Source: Jacaranda mimosifolia
Lineage: Eukaryota; Streptophyta; Magnoliopsida; Lamiales; Bignoniaceae
Length of the DNA: 64,000 nucleotides
Direction: 5' to 3'
Assembly (NCBI GenBank): GCA_018894105.1
Contig: CM032128.1
Coordinates: 23,851,001-23,915,000 of the forward strand
Shown here: piece by piece, positions 10,801 through 22,198 of the stretch
How positions within the stretch are numbered: position 1 is the first letter of the stretch
Layout: each line of letters begins with the position of its first letter
Position numbers and translations under genes: made by a program
The notes under the pieces: model-generated
What the model was told of the DNA's origin: nothing
Seen by the model: the letters and a program-made list of their open reading frames with translations, nothing else
The model's database searches: none

Positions 10801-13760
10801 GCTGACTTAACAAAAGTAATGGAATTTGTACTGCTTCTCCACAGTACTAGAAAATTAGTCTCGTAAAAGGTTAATCTTGATTCGTCGTATTATCTGTACA
10901 AAGGTTTTCTGTAATATTCTTGTAATTTTTTACGGGGCTTTTCCTGTACGTGAAGGGAAAAAACAATACTGGAAGAAAAGGGTCACTTTAATACGGCGGA
11001 GGTGTCGCTCGGACTGTTCTTCATTTGCAAGTAAACTAGGGATTAGGACAAACTGATCCGTAGACTGTGAAAGTAATCCAGAGACGTTACGATAATGCAA
11101 AGCCTCGTTTGGATGTTAGAATACAGACCCCTTGAGAAAAAATAATACTGAAGAAAATATTTTTATTTATTTAAAAAAAAGCATGAAGTAAATGTTCATA
11201 TGAAACATTCATAATAGGCATTGATTAATTTATACAACTTTTTCCTTTTTTTTTTTATATATTCAATTACATTAATTTAGAATTGATGCTTTTCTCCATA
11301 AACAAATGTAATGGAACTTAATTTTACATATTTCTTTTTTTCTTCTTTCTAAATTCCAATGCATTATCGTATAGAATTGTTGTTCTACCTAACCAAATAC
11401 GGAATACATATTTATCTTATCGAAATATTTCATATAATCTACTTTATTACTCAAGGGTGGATTTAAAAATGTGAATGTAGAGAGATAAAAATTATAAAAC
11501 ATAAAAATTAAATATAAATTTCACAATTACAAATTAAAATTTTGTACATTCACTGAAGTTTAGTGTAATAGTTATTCATATTGTAAAATTCATCAATGAT
11601 TGAAATAATGTTATAATTTTTAACAACTTTTCGATGTCAAAAATTGTAGTAATGTCTATAAGAGTAAAAATTAAATATATTTAATCATACAATATATGAT
11701 TATAAATCTTATTCCTTTTACTAGACCTACACACCTAAATTTGACTTACTTTCAATTGAAAAATACAATAAATCAATAACATATATTTTATGATGTATGT
11801 AAACAAACACCTAAAAATATATTATAAAATTAAAGAATGGAGATAATATATATATATATATGTATTGTTTTAAATTAATTTCACATATTTTTTCTTTCTG
11901 CGCCCCCCCCCCCCCTCCCCCCGCCCAAACACTTCTTCTTACTAAATTCCAATATTATCACGTAGACTTGTTGTTATGTCTAACAAAATAGGAAATACAT
12001 ATATATATATATATATATATATTTGTCTTATTGAAATATTTCATATAATCCACTTTAATACTACTCAAATAAAATTGTAAGTCGTGTATATCATTAATGT
12101 GGATCTTCTATTGAAATGGTAAATATAATAAATATGGAGTATTGCCTTAGTATGAACGAAATAAACTATTTGCACTCAAGATAAAATACTTTATGCATGT
12201 ATTTTTCTCAATTTCCCATTTATAAGAGATGGAAATACAGTGTGACATTGTGTAATAGGATTACTCGAGGATTAATTCATTATTAGCTGTTTTAGCTACC
12301 TATCAATTATGCCTGATGTGATGAAGGGCAAAAGTAACAAGAATATTCCTTAAAATAACTAAAATTACCAAACACTCCATTAAATTCGTATCTTTTTATG
12401 CAAGTTGGAGCTTGATCCAGCCCGACGTCACATGACATGAAATCTCAACCATTGAATGGAGTAATGTGGTAAAATTCAAAGGCATCACCTACGATGAGCA
12501 ATATTATAACACCTCAAAAGCAAATTATAAATACCCCAATCATTTGCAATGGGGAACACGTTGGATCCACATCATTCGACCTTACTGCATCTCTCATAAG
12601 AAGAATACTTCTCAAGTACCATACCTCCTTCAACTGACACAAGAACCAATGTCCTACCTACCTATCTTGATCGACTTGTCTCCTAGCCTCCATGTAAAGT
12701 TGACTAACAATTTTGATCCTTACCCAATCAATTATTCAACTTTTTCATCAGTAGAGTTATAAATTTACTAAAATCATCTCAATTTAACATGAATACTTAT
12801 TCGAGCGTGGCGTGTCGCCCTTAATAATTATCAAATTTTTATGAATCTAATATGTGGCATATCAATAATGATATCACACAGTAGATACCATCCCACTTAA
12901 TAAAGAACCCAGTTTGCAAGAAAGCTGTGGTAACTAAAAGTAATTGTGAAGGACAATCAAGAATAAATTAAAGATTCTTCTGTTTTAAATTATATTTTTT
13001 ATTGAGAGGAATCAAAAAAAATTATGCTGCTGAACTTATTAATTACAAAGAGCTAATGTACATATTAAAGTGACTTTTTATATATCCAGCATGCAGCAGC
13101 TAGCACATGTCATGGTCTAGCAAAAGAATAATTTGTGTGAAGATTCTTTTATTTATTTTTATTATTATGAGTACTTCAATAATAAATTAATCCAAATTCA
13201 AATGGGTAAAAAGTATCCAAGGAATGGAAGCATCCAGGGGAATCCTTTTTCCCATTCTGTAAAGTGTGCAAATCCTCTTAAAGCTTGCTTTTCTGTATGT
13301 GCAAGTGTGGGGAAAGACACAATGGATTCATTTCATGCACTAATAACTCCCAAACCTCAATAAATAAATTCATATACCAATTAGTTATACTATGTAGCCC
13401 AATGTTTTGCCTATTTATGAGAAAGCAATTAAAAAATTTAGTCTATTTCTATGTATTATTGAAGTGTTTTCTTGCCTGATTGGTTGAAAAAAAGGTTAAC
13501 TATTAAATTTATCGAGAGAGAGAGAGAGAATACGCATGGTGAATTCCTTGAAGGCTGGTTTTAAGGTTGGGCTAGTTTATGCATGGGCTCGGTAAGGTCA
13601 AGTACTGGAAAATTACAAAGAAAACATTGTAAGAAAAAGAGAATAGAAGGTGATAAAGTCAAGAAGAATTAAAATTGTACCGAGAAATTGGTCTACTATA
13701 GTATAGAAAGCGTTTACCTATGTAAATATGGAAAATTTGATGTCTAAAAAATTAATTTTA
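10801..13760. other. Intergenic AT-rich region
   Basis: No gene supported. It contains a degenerate direct repeat (11320-11460 and 11880-12075), a C-tract with interruptions at 11903-11925, a TA microsatellite at 11998-12021, and a 98-codon ORF at 12466-12762 with no recognisable motif. A TATAAATA box at about 12527 overlaps that ORF, so the stretch 12.3-12.6 kb may be an old promoter or a solo LTR rather than a gene. A short GAGAGA run lies at 13516-13529. Confidence 0.5.
11320..12075. repeat. Diverged direct repeat of about 130 bp
   Basis: The block around 11320-11460 (TAAATTCCAAT, TTGTTGTTCTACCTAAC, GAAATATTTCATATAAT) recurs in the same order and orientation at 11880-12075. The second copy has gained a C-tract at its start and a TA microsatellite in its middle. 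Confidence 0.6.
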
Positions 13761-14090
13761 TATCTACACTTGAATTTTTTGAAATTCAATCTCAAAATTA
13801 AATAAAAAATTTAATTGATTGACAAATTAAATATTGTCGTGTATGAAGTTGAAGTGTTTAACACAATTAAATCATATTTTACAAAATAAGAGATTGCATG
13901 TTAATTTTTTGATAATTCAAATCATGCATTGTGATCAGAAAATGAATACCTCAAATAATGCCACTTAATCAAATAATCACAATAAGAATTCATACCTGTG
14001 GAGGTTGATGCCACCCAAATGGGCGGACACTTAACTCCTCTTTTCAATTGATACATGGCATGTGCTAGCTTTTATTATTTCTTTCCAACT

Positions 14091-14124
<34 letters not shown>

Positions 14125-14625
14125 CTTTTCTATTTCACACGTGCCATGTATAAGTTGAAAGTAGAGCCGAGTGTCGACCCATTTGGGTGGCATCGAACTC
14201 CTTCTCATACTTTAGGAGCTCATGTTCTTATAATGATAGAACTAAATGTGACTGATAAGTGTAAGCTTCACTATCTAGAAATAGGAGTGATCTCCAGAAA
14301 GCCAAAAACAACAAAACATTCTATATTCAAGTAAGAAATATGTTGGAGAAGGTTGAGGAAATTCAAGGTGCCGTCGTGAATATCATAGTGTTATTGCAAA
14401 GTGAAACCATTGAATTAATATTACTGAAAGATAAAATTGTTTTGCAGGAGATCAAAGTGTTAAGTTTTCTCTTTGAAATTTCAAAGTCTAAAAGAGTTGT
14501 ATTTAATGAGAAGAATAAGAGGATTGAAATAGAATTACATCCACAAATGGTCAAATTTAATAAATTCTAATTTTTACTATTTTTATGTCTTGTAATTTTT
14601 ATGTTGCTGACATAAAATTTATAAT
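13760..14625. repeat. Candidate left LTR-like flank of a decayed gypsy element
   Basis: Blocks at 13790-13900 and 14440-14625 have diverged direct copies, in the same order, at 25030-25140 and 25195-25375. The pair brackets the gypsy gag remnants. Inference: degenerate LTRs of one old element. A 76-codon ORF at 14340-14570 falls inside this block and has no known motif. Confidence 0.4.
14003..14200. repeat. Imperfect inverted repeat (fold-back MITE-like)
   Basis: Arms of about 60 bp (14003-14064 and 14138-14200) are reverse complements of one another with scattered mismatches; both contain GATGCCACCCAAATGGG and ACATGGCA. The spacer holds a poly-T run of about 30. It could be a small fold-back transposon; no clear target duplication was found. 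Confidence 0.65.
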
Positions 14626-15199
14626 TTGCAGAACTCCAGGTAGGATAATCTCTATCTCTTATCTTTTCTCTTCATTAAAAGTGCTGAAGTATCATATAGC
14701 TACCCACAAGACTACGACATCAGAATTACTGCTTTAATATCTTCAAGTACTATAACCGAAAGTGTCAATGTTGTCACAAGAAGTATGTTCAAGAAGTCAT
14801 AATCATCTTCTTAGTTGACATCTTTGCTTGGAACTATTAAGAAGGATTTACCATATCTTGCTGACATAAATGAATAAAGCAGGGATCAAATAATGCATTT
14901 GCATAATCTACTTCTCGTTCAACGTCAAGTTCTTTATTTAACTTAAACATAGTGTCCATCTTGATAACAAATATGACAACCTCATAAGAATAAATTGCAA
15001 ATTTGACGAGCACTATTGAAGGATTAATGAAGAATGTTCAAGAGCAAGATCTCAACCACAAAGTTGTTGAACAAGGTGGGTAATGCTGATACTAGTTCCA
15101 TAATGGGAAAATAAGTTGAAGCTCATAACAAAGTTGAGACTTCTACAAAGTAACAGTCAAGCAAAATTGAGAAGTTTCAATTAAGTACAAAGTTACAAG

Positions 15200-15691
15200 T
15201 TTCATCCTATGGATTCATTTTTATTAACCAATTGAAGGATTTCATCATGGGAACTATCAAAAACAAGTCCGATCGGAGCTCCAAATTGTCTTTGATTTAT
15301 TTTAAATCACACGCTCAAAGAATTTATAATTTGAAGATCTCAATTAACTACCAAACCCTAAAATTTCAGCAATTTGGTGGGAATGGCAACCCCAAGTAAA
15401 ACCTAGCTCATTTCGTGGAAATTTACAACAATGTAGGGACTAATGGTGATCTTTTTGTAAAAAGTTTGCGTTTTCATTAAAAGGCAATGCTTTTAACTAG
15501 TACATTGACTTAAGGCTTGAGCCCTTTGATAGTGGAGAACAAATGGTAAGAGAACACTTAGACCACTTTTATAGCACTTAACAAATTGTCAGCATAGTGG
15601 AACTATTGATACATGCTAGTGGATTGACAAACTCGTCATTGACTACATTCATAAATGGAGGAAGTTAAGTCTCAACTGTATGTGAAACTTC
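15200..15691 (+). pseudogene. Ty3/gypsy gag remnant, 5' part
   Basis: Translation with frame changes gives the order typical of plant gypsy Retrotrans_gag proteins: KFQQFGGNGNP, LAHFVE, NNVGTNGDLFVK, SLKGNAF, EQMVRE, FYST and then KLVIDYIHKWRKLSL. Stops and small indels are frequent. The reading is cut at 15691 by copia-1 and resumes at 23517. Nearly 560 bases upstream (14640-15200) hold no other recognisable domain and may be its leader. Confidence 0.72.
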
Positions 15692-17003
15692 TATTGTAAT
15701 TGGCATAATTAAAGCCTAATTACATGTTTGATTATATTTGGATGGATGCCAATTATGGGTGGAATCTAAAGATAATTAAAGTGTTGAATTGTAGGAAGGA
15801 AAAATGGTTCAAGTGTTATATGTTGAATTGTCCCACATTGGTACTTTGAGAAAGTGGAGGCTTGCTTGTGAATTATATAACCAAGTGGAGGAGTTGAAGG
15901 GTTATTTCAACCTTTCACTTGTCCCACATTAGTTTTATAAACAAATGTGGAGTAGTTTATATTGAACTCAAGTATGAATGCTTGTTAAAGTGTTCATTAA
16001 GGGGTTCATATAAGTGGACCACGCGCGCGCACCGCCGCCGCCCGCCCGCCCGCCTGGATCCGGATCGCGGGTATTAGGGCGAATGTCTCAGTCTCAATCT
16101 TATCTTTTTGGATGAAATTCAAATGAAAATTTGAATTTAAATTTAAAATTAAAAAAAAACTTAATCTGTTGGAGATTTAGCATGGTAATCTGGGATTTAG
16201 CAAGGTGGTTACGCGACGTGGCTTAATGATGTTGGATGCGTGACGTGTAAAAGGTGACGTGGCAGATTGCTACTGGATGGGTTACGTGTTAGAGGCCATT
16301 AATTGGCAGACTCTAATTGCAGCTAACCCTAACCCTAATTACGTCTATAAATAATCTACCTCTGGCAGACTTGAGGGACACATGAACAAGCATTCCCTTT
16401 GCTTATGTTATTCGTTATTCCTCTCTCACATTCCCTCCTTCAATCCTGATATTCTCATTTTTCCTCTAGCTTTCCCTATATCCTGATATTTGGCTATTTG
16501 ATTCTGGCGACTGAGTATTGTTCGAGGTGAACGAGACGGAGTGCACCTAATCATTATGGACCATCTCATCCTGGGAGGAGTAGCGTTGTACCCGTTGCAC
16601 TAGTGAGTCGAGGCGCTCGTTTCTTCAAGGCAAACAGAATTTTGTGATTTGGTCATCTGATTGATTCTGTTACAATATAGAATCCTTAAACTAAGTTTTC
16701 TTTAACATTTTTCATCTATATTTATAAATCTGACAGCATGCTTTACTGTTTTTAATGCCTTGGTTGATATATGTAATTTTTGGCTTTTCTGGACTCATAT
16801 CTGGTTAAATATATGTGCATGAATTCTGTTATGCCTTGAATATGCTTATTGTATAATTTGGATCATGCTATATTTGGATTTCATTTGATAAAAATGCATG
16901 TTATGCTCTTTTATGATTATCTGTTTCATCTTTTGATTGATAATATGCAATTGTGATATTTATTATGGTGCACTAATGCATGTTGGAATATCTGGAAACA
17001 ACA
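15692..17003 (+). repeat. copia-1 left LTR (1312 bp)
   Basis: Matches 22199-23516 almost base for base. It begins TATTG (the other copy has TGTTG, so one base of the TG end is mutated) and ends CAACA. It has a GC-rich CG/CCG block at 16020-16070, a telomere-like CCCTAACCCTAA motif near 16325, and a TATAAATA box at 16346-16353, which together look like the LTR promoter. Confidence 0.9.
16346..16353 (+). promoter_or_regulatory. TATA box of the copia-1 left LTR
   Basis: TATAAATA, conserved at 22858-22865 in the other LTR, just after a telo-box-like CCCTAACCCTAA motif. Conservation in both LTRs and position in mid-LTR fit the retrotransposon core promoter. Confidence 0.6.
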
Positions 17004-17142
17004 ATCTTGAAGAAACGATTATTTTGTGTGTTATTTATCTGCTGAAATTCTCATTAGATATCATGTCTAGGAATCTTGCTTGAAATTCTACAGCTTTTTG
17101 TTTTGCCTAGATATTCTGATTTAGGATTATTTTGAGAAATCT

Positions 17143-17985
17143 GTGATGGGTTCAAATTCGCATGTTGTTGGTGATATTGTGTCAGCAAAAGTTGACCTTC
17201 TTGGACTGCCAGAAAAATTCACGGGCCAATATTTTAAGTGTTGGCAACAACGCATGAAAATCTGGCTGACGATTGAAGGTCTTCTTTCGTTGATTCAGTT
17301 GACCATGCCAGAACCAACTGAAACTGATCCTAAGACTAAAGAAATATCCATTGGAAAATGAAGGATCAGATTGTTCGAGAAGTGGTTCTATCAACTTTGT
17401 CTGATATACTCTTTGATGTGTACTGTTTTGATTCCTATACGGCTAAATCTTTATGAGATGAACTGGATAGGAAATATAATACTAAAGAGCAAGGGCTCGA
17501 AAAGTATTCGGTTTCCAAATTCCTGAAGTATTAGAGGGTTGAGAACAGGTCTGTATCTGAACAGACACATGAATTGATCAATCTAGAACATTTCCTGGCT
17601 GATGCTGAAATGAAACTTCCTGAAAAATTTATGGTCATGTCGATTGTCGATAAGTTTCCCAAATCCTGGGAAAGTTTCAGCATGATTCTAAAGCATCAAA
17701 AAGGGAAATTGACTTTAGATGATTTGATGATCGCCATAAGCATTGAAGAGGAACACAGAAATCAAACTCATAATGTTCCTATTGAATATCATCCTAAGAC
17801 GAATGTAATAATAGGAAAGAAGAAAGTCAACATGAACTCGAACTCTAAAACCATCGATAAGGGAAAAGCCAAAATTAATAAGAAACCAAAGGCAAACAGG
17901 CCTTGCTAGAATTGTGGACAAAAAGGGCATTGGGCTAAGGAGTGTCCCTCTAAGAAAGCCAAGGCTAAAGCCCAGTCTGATGGAC
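17143..17985 (+). pseudogene. copia-1 gag with zinc knuckle
   Basis: Gag starts at ATG 17143 (or 17146). After about 70 codons it is shifted and interrupted (for example stops at 17359 and 17532); an open stretch resumes at 17574-17909 with the gag helices. The CCHC knuckle reads C-stop-NCGQKGHWAKEC: the residue after the first Cys is TAG (17907-17909), where functional relatives have an aromatic codon. It would encode the nucleic-acid-binding capsid protein, but cannot make a full product. Confidence 0.8.
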
Positions 17986-18059
17986 CAGTGGTCAACATAG
18001 TTATTGGAGACACCAGCAAAGCTGGAGTTCCTGATACATCCATTGACGAGTACGTTTCC

Positions 18060-19680
18060 TTTAAACCCAAATTATTCTCTATCTATGAACCCTATGATTG
18101 GTTGATAGACATTGGTGCTAATGTGCACGTTTGTGCTGACAAATAACTGTTGTGTCTTATCAACCTGTTAGCGGAAGGACTGTGACGATGGGAACTCAAG
18201 TGCAGCCAAAGTGTTTGGGATAGGACATATGGACCTGAAATTTTCTTCAGGGTGCATACTATCTCTACAAAGGGTGCATCATATTCTAGCAGTCCGAAGA
18301 AATATCATTAACGGTTCTGTAATAGTTAAGGAGGGCTATGAAATTTCCTTTAAGTCAAATAAAGTTGTAATTTTACATTATGGCACTTTCATTTGTAAAT
18401 GTTATCTTTTCGATGGTTTGTTCAAATTTCGAGTTGAAAACCTTATTGGTTCTAATAAAAGTGACTTTCCTGACTTTCCTGTTATAAATGTTGTTGAGAA
18501 TTCATCTATTTGGCATAGTCGTTTAGGACACTTGAATTTTAGTTCTATCAAATGAATGATGAACTTAAATTTAATTCCTAAACATGAAATTGAACAAGGT
18601 CATAAATGTCAAATTTGTGTTGAAGCCAAGCAAGTTAGAAAGCCTTACCACTCGATTGAACTGCAAACTAAAATTCTTAACTTAGTGCACATAGATATTT
18701 GTGAGTTCAATGGGGTCTTAACAAAAGACAATAAAAGATCATTTATCCCGTTATAAATGATAGCAGTAGGTATTGTTATGTCTATTTATTAAAACATAAA
18801 GATGAAGCAATAGAAAAGTTCATTACGTTCAAAAATGAAGCTAAAACACAAACTGGTAGAAAACTTAAATGGTTAAGGTTAAATAGGGGTGGAGAATATG
18901 GGTCCAACCTATTTCATGAATATTGCTGGAATTTTGGCATAATTCATGAAGAAACTGCCCCTTATTCTCTTGCTTCGAATGGGATAGCTGAGCGAAAGAA
19001 TAGAACTTTTATAGACATGATTAACAGTCTGCTTTTGAATTCTAGATTGCCCAAGTACATGTGGGGGGAAGCTTTGAATACGGCTTGCCATATTCTGAAT
19101 AGAGTTTCCCTGAAACATAAAGAAAGCACTCCATTTGAATTCTGAAAAGGCAGGAAACCTAGTCTAAAATACTTCCGAGTGTGTGGCTGTCTTGCAAAAG
19201 TTTACAAGAGGAAAAAACTAGGTCCTAAGACAATTGATGCGGTCTTTCTAGGCTATGTGGAAACTTCTTATGCTATGAGATTTTTGGTTATTAAATCAGA
19301 AATTTTGGGCATAGATGCGAACACTACAGTCGAATTTTGCAAAGCTATGTTCTTTGAGAACGTGTTTCCCATGAAGGCTGGGATACCTCAAAATGTTTCT
19401 TTAGATTCAACCCTTGAGTCTGCATCGATTCCTGATCATGTGGAAAAGATGACAAATGTGGGGGCTGGTCCTAGTAGTACCGACATAGTTCCTGAAGAAC
19501 TGGATGAACCTAGACGGAGTAAAAGGGCTAGAATCACTAAGGACTTTGGGCGTTACTTTGTCACTTACAATGTCGAGGGTGATCCTGTTACCTTCAAGGA
19601 TGCTATAGCTTCTCCTGAAGCTAAGCATTGGAAAGAAGCCATTAAGAGTGAGATGGATTCTATTGTCTCGAATGGGACAT
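18060..19680 (+). pseudogene. copia-1 protease and integrase region
   Basis: A protease-like WLIDIGAN motif lies at about 18100, with Asp-Ile-Gly in place of the usual Asp-Thr/Ser-Gly. The integrase HHCC finger follows (HSRLGH at about 18515, HKCQIC at about 18600). The core has RLNRGGEYGSN at about 18880, where the usual second catalytic Asp (RSDRGGEY) is Asn, then SNGIAERKN with the catalytic Glu. Stops at 18553, 18754 and 19143 break the frame. The open stretch 19179-19682 covers the end of integrase and the linker to RT. Confidence 0.82.
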
Positions 19681-20663
19681 AGGAATTAGTCGATCTTCCT
19701 CCGGGGTGCACTACTATAGGAAGCAAGTGGATCTTCAAAAAGAAACTTAAGTCTGACGGGACTGTTGATAAGTTTAAATCCAGGATGGTTGCTAAAGGGT
19801 TTAGGCAAAAAGAGGGAATAGATTACTTCGACACCTATTCCCCAGAAGCTCGTTTGACTTCCATCCGAGTGCTTATAGCACTAGCTTCCATATATGATTT
19901 CCCTATTCACCAGATGGATGTGAAAACAACCTTTCTGTATGGTGATCTTGAGGAAGAAATATATATGGATCAGTTTGAGGGATTTGTAGCTTCTGGAAAT
20001 GAGCGGGAAGTTTGCAAGCTTGTTAAATCACTTTATGGTTTGAAACAAGCACCTAAACAATGGCATGAAAAGTTTGACAAAACCATATTGTCATTTGGCT
20101 TCAAAGTTAACAATAATGACAAGTGCGTCTACTGCAAAGTTAAAGGTGATAACTGTATTGTGTTATGCCTGTATGTAGATGACATTTTGTTGTTTGGCTC
20201 CAACATTGAGATTATCAATGAGACTAAATGTTTCTTAAATAATAAGTTTGAAATGAAGGATATGGGTGTTGCTGAAATGATTCTTGGAATTAAGTTAACT
20301 CATTCAACTGAGGGTATAGCCGTCTCTCAGTCTCACTATGTTGAGAAGATAATTGAGAAATTTGGCTATAAACAAAGTAGAATTGTAAAAACACCATATG
20401 ATCCTTCAGTGGCTCTTTTTAAGAATGAAACTGGTGTACCAGTGTCACAGTTGAGGTATTCTCAAATAATTGGTAGCTTGCAGTATCGTGCAAACGGCTC
20501 GAGACTAGATATCTCATTTGCGGTCTCTAAGCTTGCTAGATATACAGGTTGTCCTAATCGAACTAATTGGGAGGATTTGGATAGGGTACTTCGATATCTA
20601 AAGGGCTCAACTTCACTAGTCTTGCACTACAAGAGATTTCCTACAGTGCTGGAAGGGTTTAGT
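19681..20663 (+). pseudogene. copia-1 reverse transcriptase
   Basis: The RVT_2 domain is largely open from 19785. It shows KWIFKKKLKSDG, KSRMVAKGF, QMDVKTTFLYGDLEEEIYM, SLYGLKQAPKQWHEKFD and the active-site YVDD in LCLYVDDILL at about 20170. An in-frame TAG at 19679-19681 breaks it from the integrase. The 3' end runs into RNase H (VLEGFS) and stops where the MITE is inserted at 20664; the lost DASW continuation resumes at 21208. Confidence 0.88.
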
Positions 20664-21199
20664 TAGGGGTGTAAGATGAGTTGAGCCGGCTCATGAGCAG
20701 GCTCGATTATAGCTCAACTCAAGCTCGAGTTTTTCGATCTCGAGCTCTTCTCTAGTTGATCGAAAGCTCATGAGCTTTTTCCTATTTTTAAATATTTTTT
20801 ATATATTAATTAAATAATTAATATATATTAATAATTTACTTTCTTTTTCTAATTTTAAATATTTATTATATATTAATTAATATGTATTAATAATTTACTT
20901 TTTTTTTAATTTTAAATATTTATATATATGATTAAATAATTATAATATATTAATAATTTAATAATTTATCACTATTAAAATATATTATAATTTAAATCAT
21001 GATAGTAATTATTATAATTTCATATATATTTAATTTATAACAATAATTTTAATTATTTTATTAATTATTATTAAATAATTATGATATATTAATAATTTAA
21101 TATTTTTATTTAATTTAAAAAATTTTGGTGAACCGGCTCGAGCTCGAGCTTGAAAATTTTGTCAAGCTCGAGCTCGAGCTCGACTCGTTTACACCCCTA
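20664..21199. mobile_element. hAT-type MITE A1 inside copia-1 RNase H
   Basis: The terminal inverted repeats TAGGGGTGTAA / TTACACCCCTA are perfect. An 8-bp target duplication GGTTTAGT lies at 20656-20663 and 21200-21207, the hAT signature. The ends hold GAGCTCGAG-rich subterminal blocks; the middle is AT-only sequence with no ORF. Removing the element and one duplication copy restores the copia RNase H order GFS-DASW. A sister copy in the opposite orientation lies at 44938-45460. Confidence 0.92.
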
Positions 21200-21671
21200 G
21201 GTTTAGTGACGCTAGCTGGATAGCCAAAAACTCTAGAAGTAATGGGTGTACAGGGTATGTATTTACCTTAGGTGGAGACGTTGTCTCTTGGAAGTCTTCT
21301 AAACAGACTTTGATAACTTGGTCCACCTTTGAGGCTGAGTTGTGTGCTTGGATACAACTGGGATAGAGGTAGAATGGTTATATGGGCTGATGGTACAATT
21401 GCCCATGGTAACCAAACCTTTTCCAGGAATTGCTGTACATTGTGACAATCAAACCACAATTGCAAAGATTAGTAGTTCAAAGTTCAATCAAAATATGAAG
21501 AGACACATCCAAGTTAGACTAAAGTCTATAAGGGAGTTAGTGTCTGATAGGGTTATAGGAATTGATTTTGTTGGATCCAAAGACAACATTGCAGACCCTT
21601 TAACTAAAGGACTTGATTTGTCCTCAGTTCATAAATTCAGGTTGGGGATAGGACTGGAAACCAATCAGTGA
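21200..21671 (+). pseudogene. copia-1 RNase H, 3' part
   Basis: Reads DASWIAKN, GYVFTLGGDVVSWKSSKQT, a frameshifted STFEAEL, then HCDNQTTIAKI, HIQVRLKSIRELV and NIADPLTKGL, the normal end of copia RNase H. The 5' part lies before the MITE at 20663. At least one frameshift near 21345-21360. About 530 bases of non-coding sequence follow before the right LTR. Confidence 0.85.
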
Positions 21672-22198
21672 TATACTTGCAGTAGCAACCCAACCTACTA
21701 AGTTCAATGTGGTATAAACAAGCTGCTGAGCATATCTAATTGCACCTAAATTTAGATTGATACTTTGTATCTGGTGTCTTTCCCCTGATCGCTTGATAGG
21801 TGCTGACTATTGTTGGTATAGTAAGAGTTTAACTCTAAATGGGGTCAAGTCTTTTGGACGAGATGTGAGCAGTGCATCCCTGGAGATGCCCAACTAAGTG
21901 AATGTAGTCCTTTGGCCAGGACTAAAGGAATTGGGTTGTTCCTTGACAAACATTCATGATACAGGATCGGGACACATGGCCTTAATGTGTCAACCCTAAA
22001 GATCAGTACATAGCCTTTAGCTCATTGTTACTGATGGACGCAATCACAATCGTGGGTACAAATTCAAGGCTCAGATCCATTTGTCCTGGTGGTAGCAGAA
22101 GTCGGATAACTTAGGGAGTGGTTCAAATTGGAAGGTACCATTTTTGAAAGCGAGCTATGTTGAATTTGATAGCCATTATCTATGGATTTGTGGCGGAT

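Noticed and set aside
14062..14334. 90-codon plus-strand ORF
   Set aside because: Starts inside the inverted repeat and crosses the poly-T loop (poly-Phe); not a gene.
16320..16338. Telomeric repeat considered as an interstitial telomere
   Set aside because: Only about two units, and present at the same place in both LTRs, so it is a promoter-type motif of the element.
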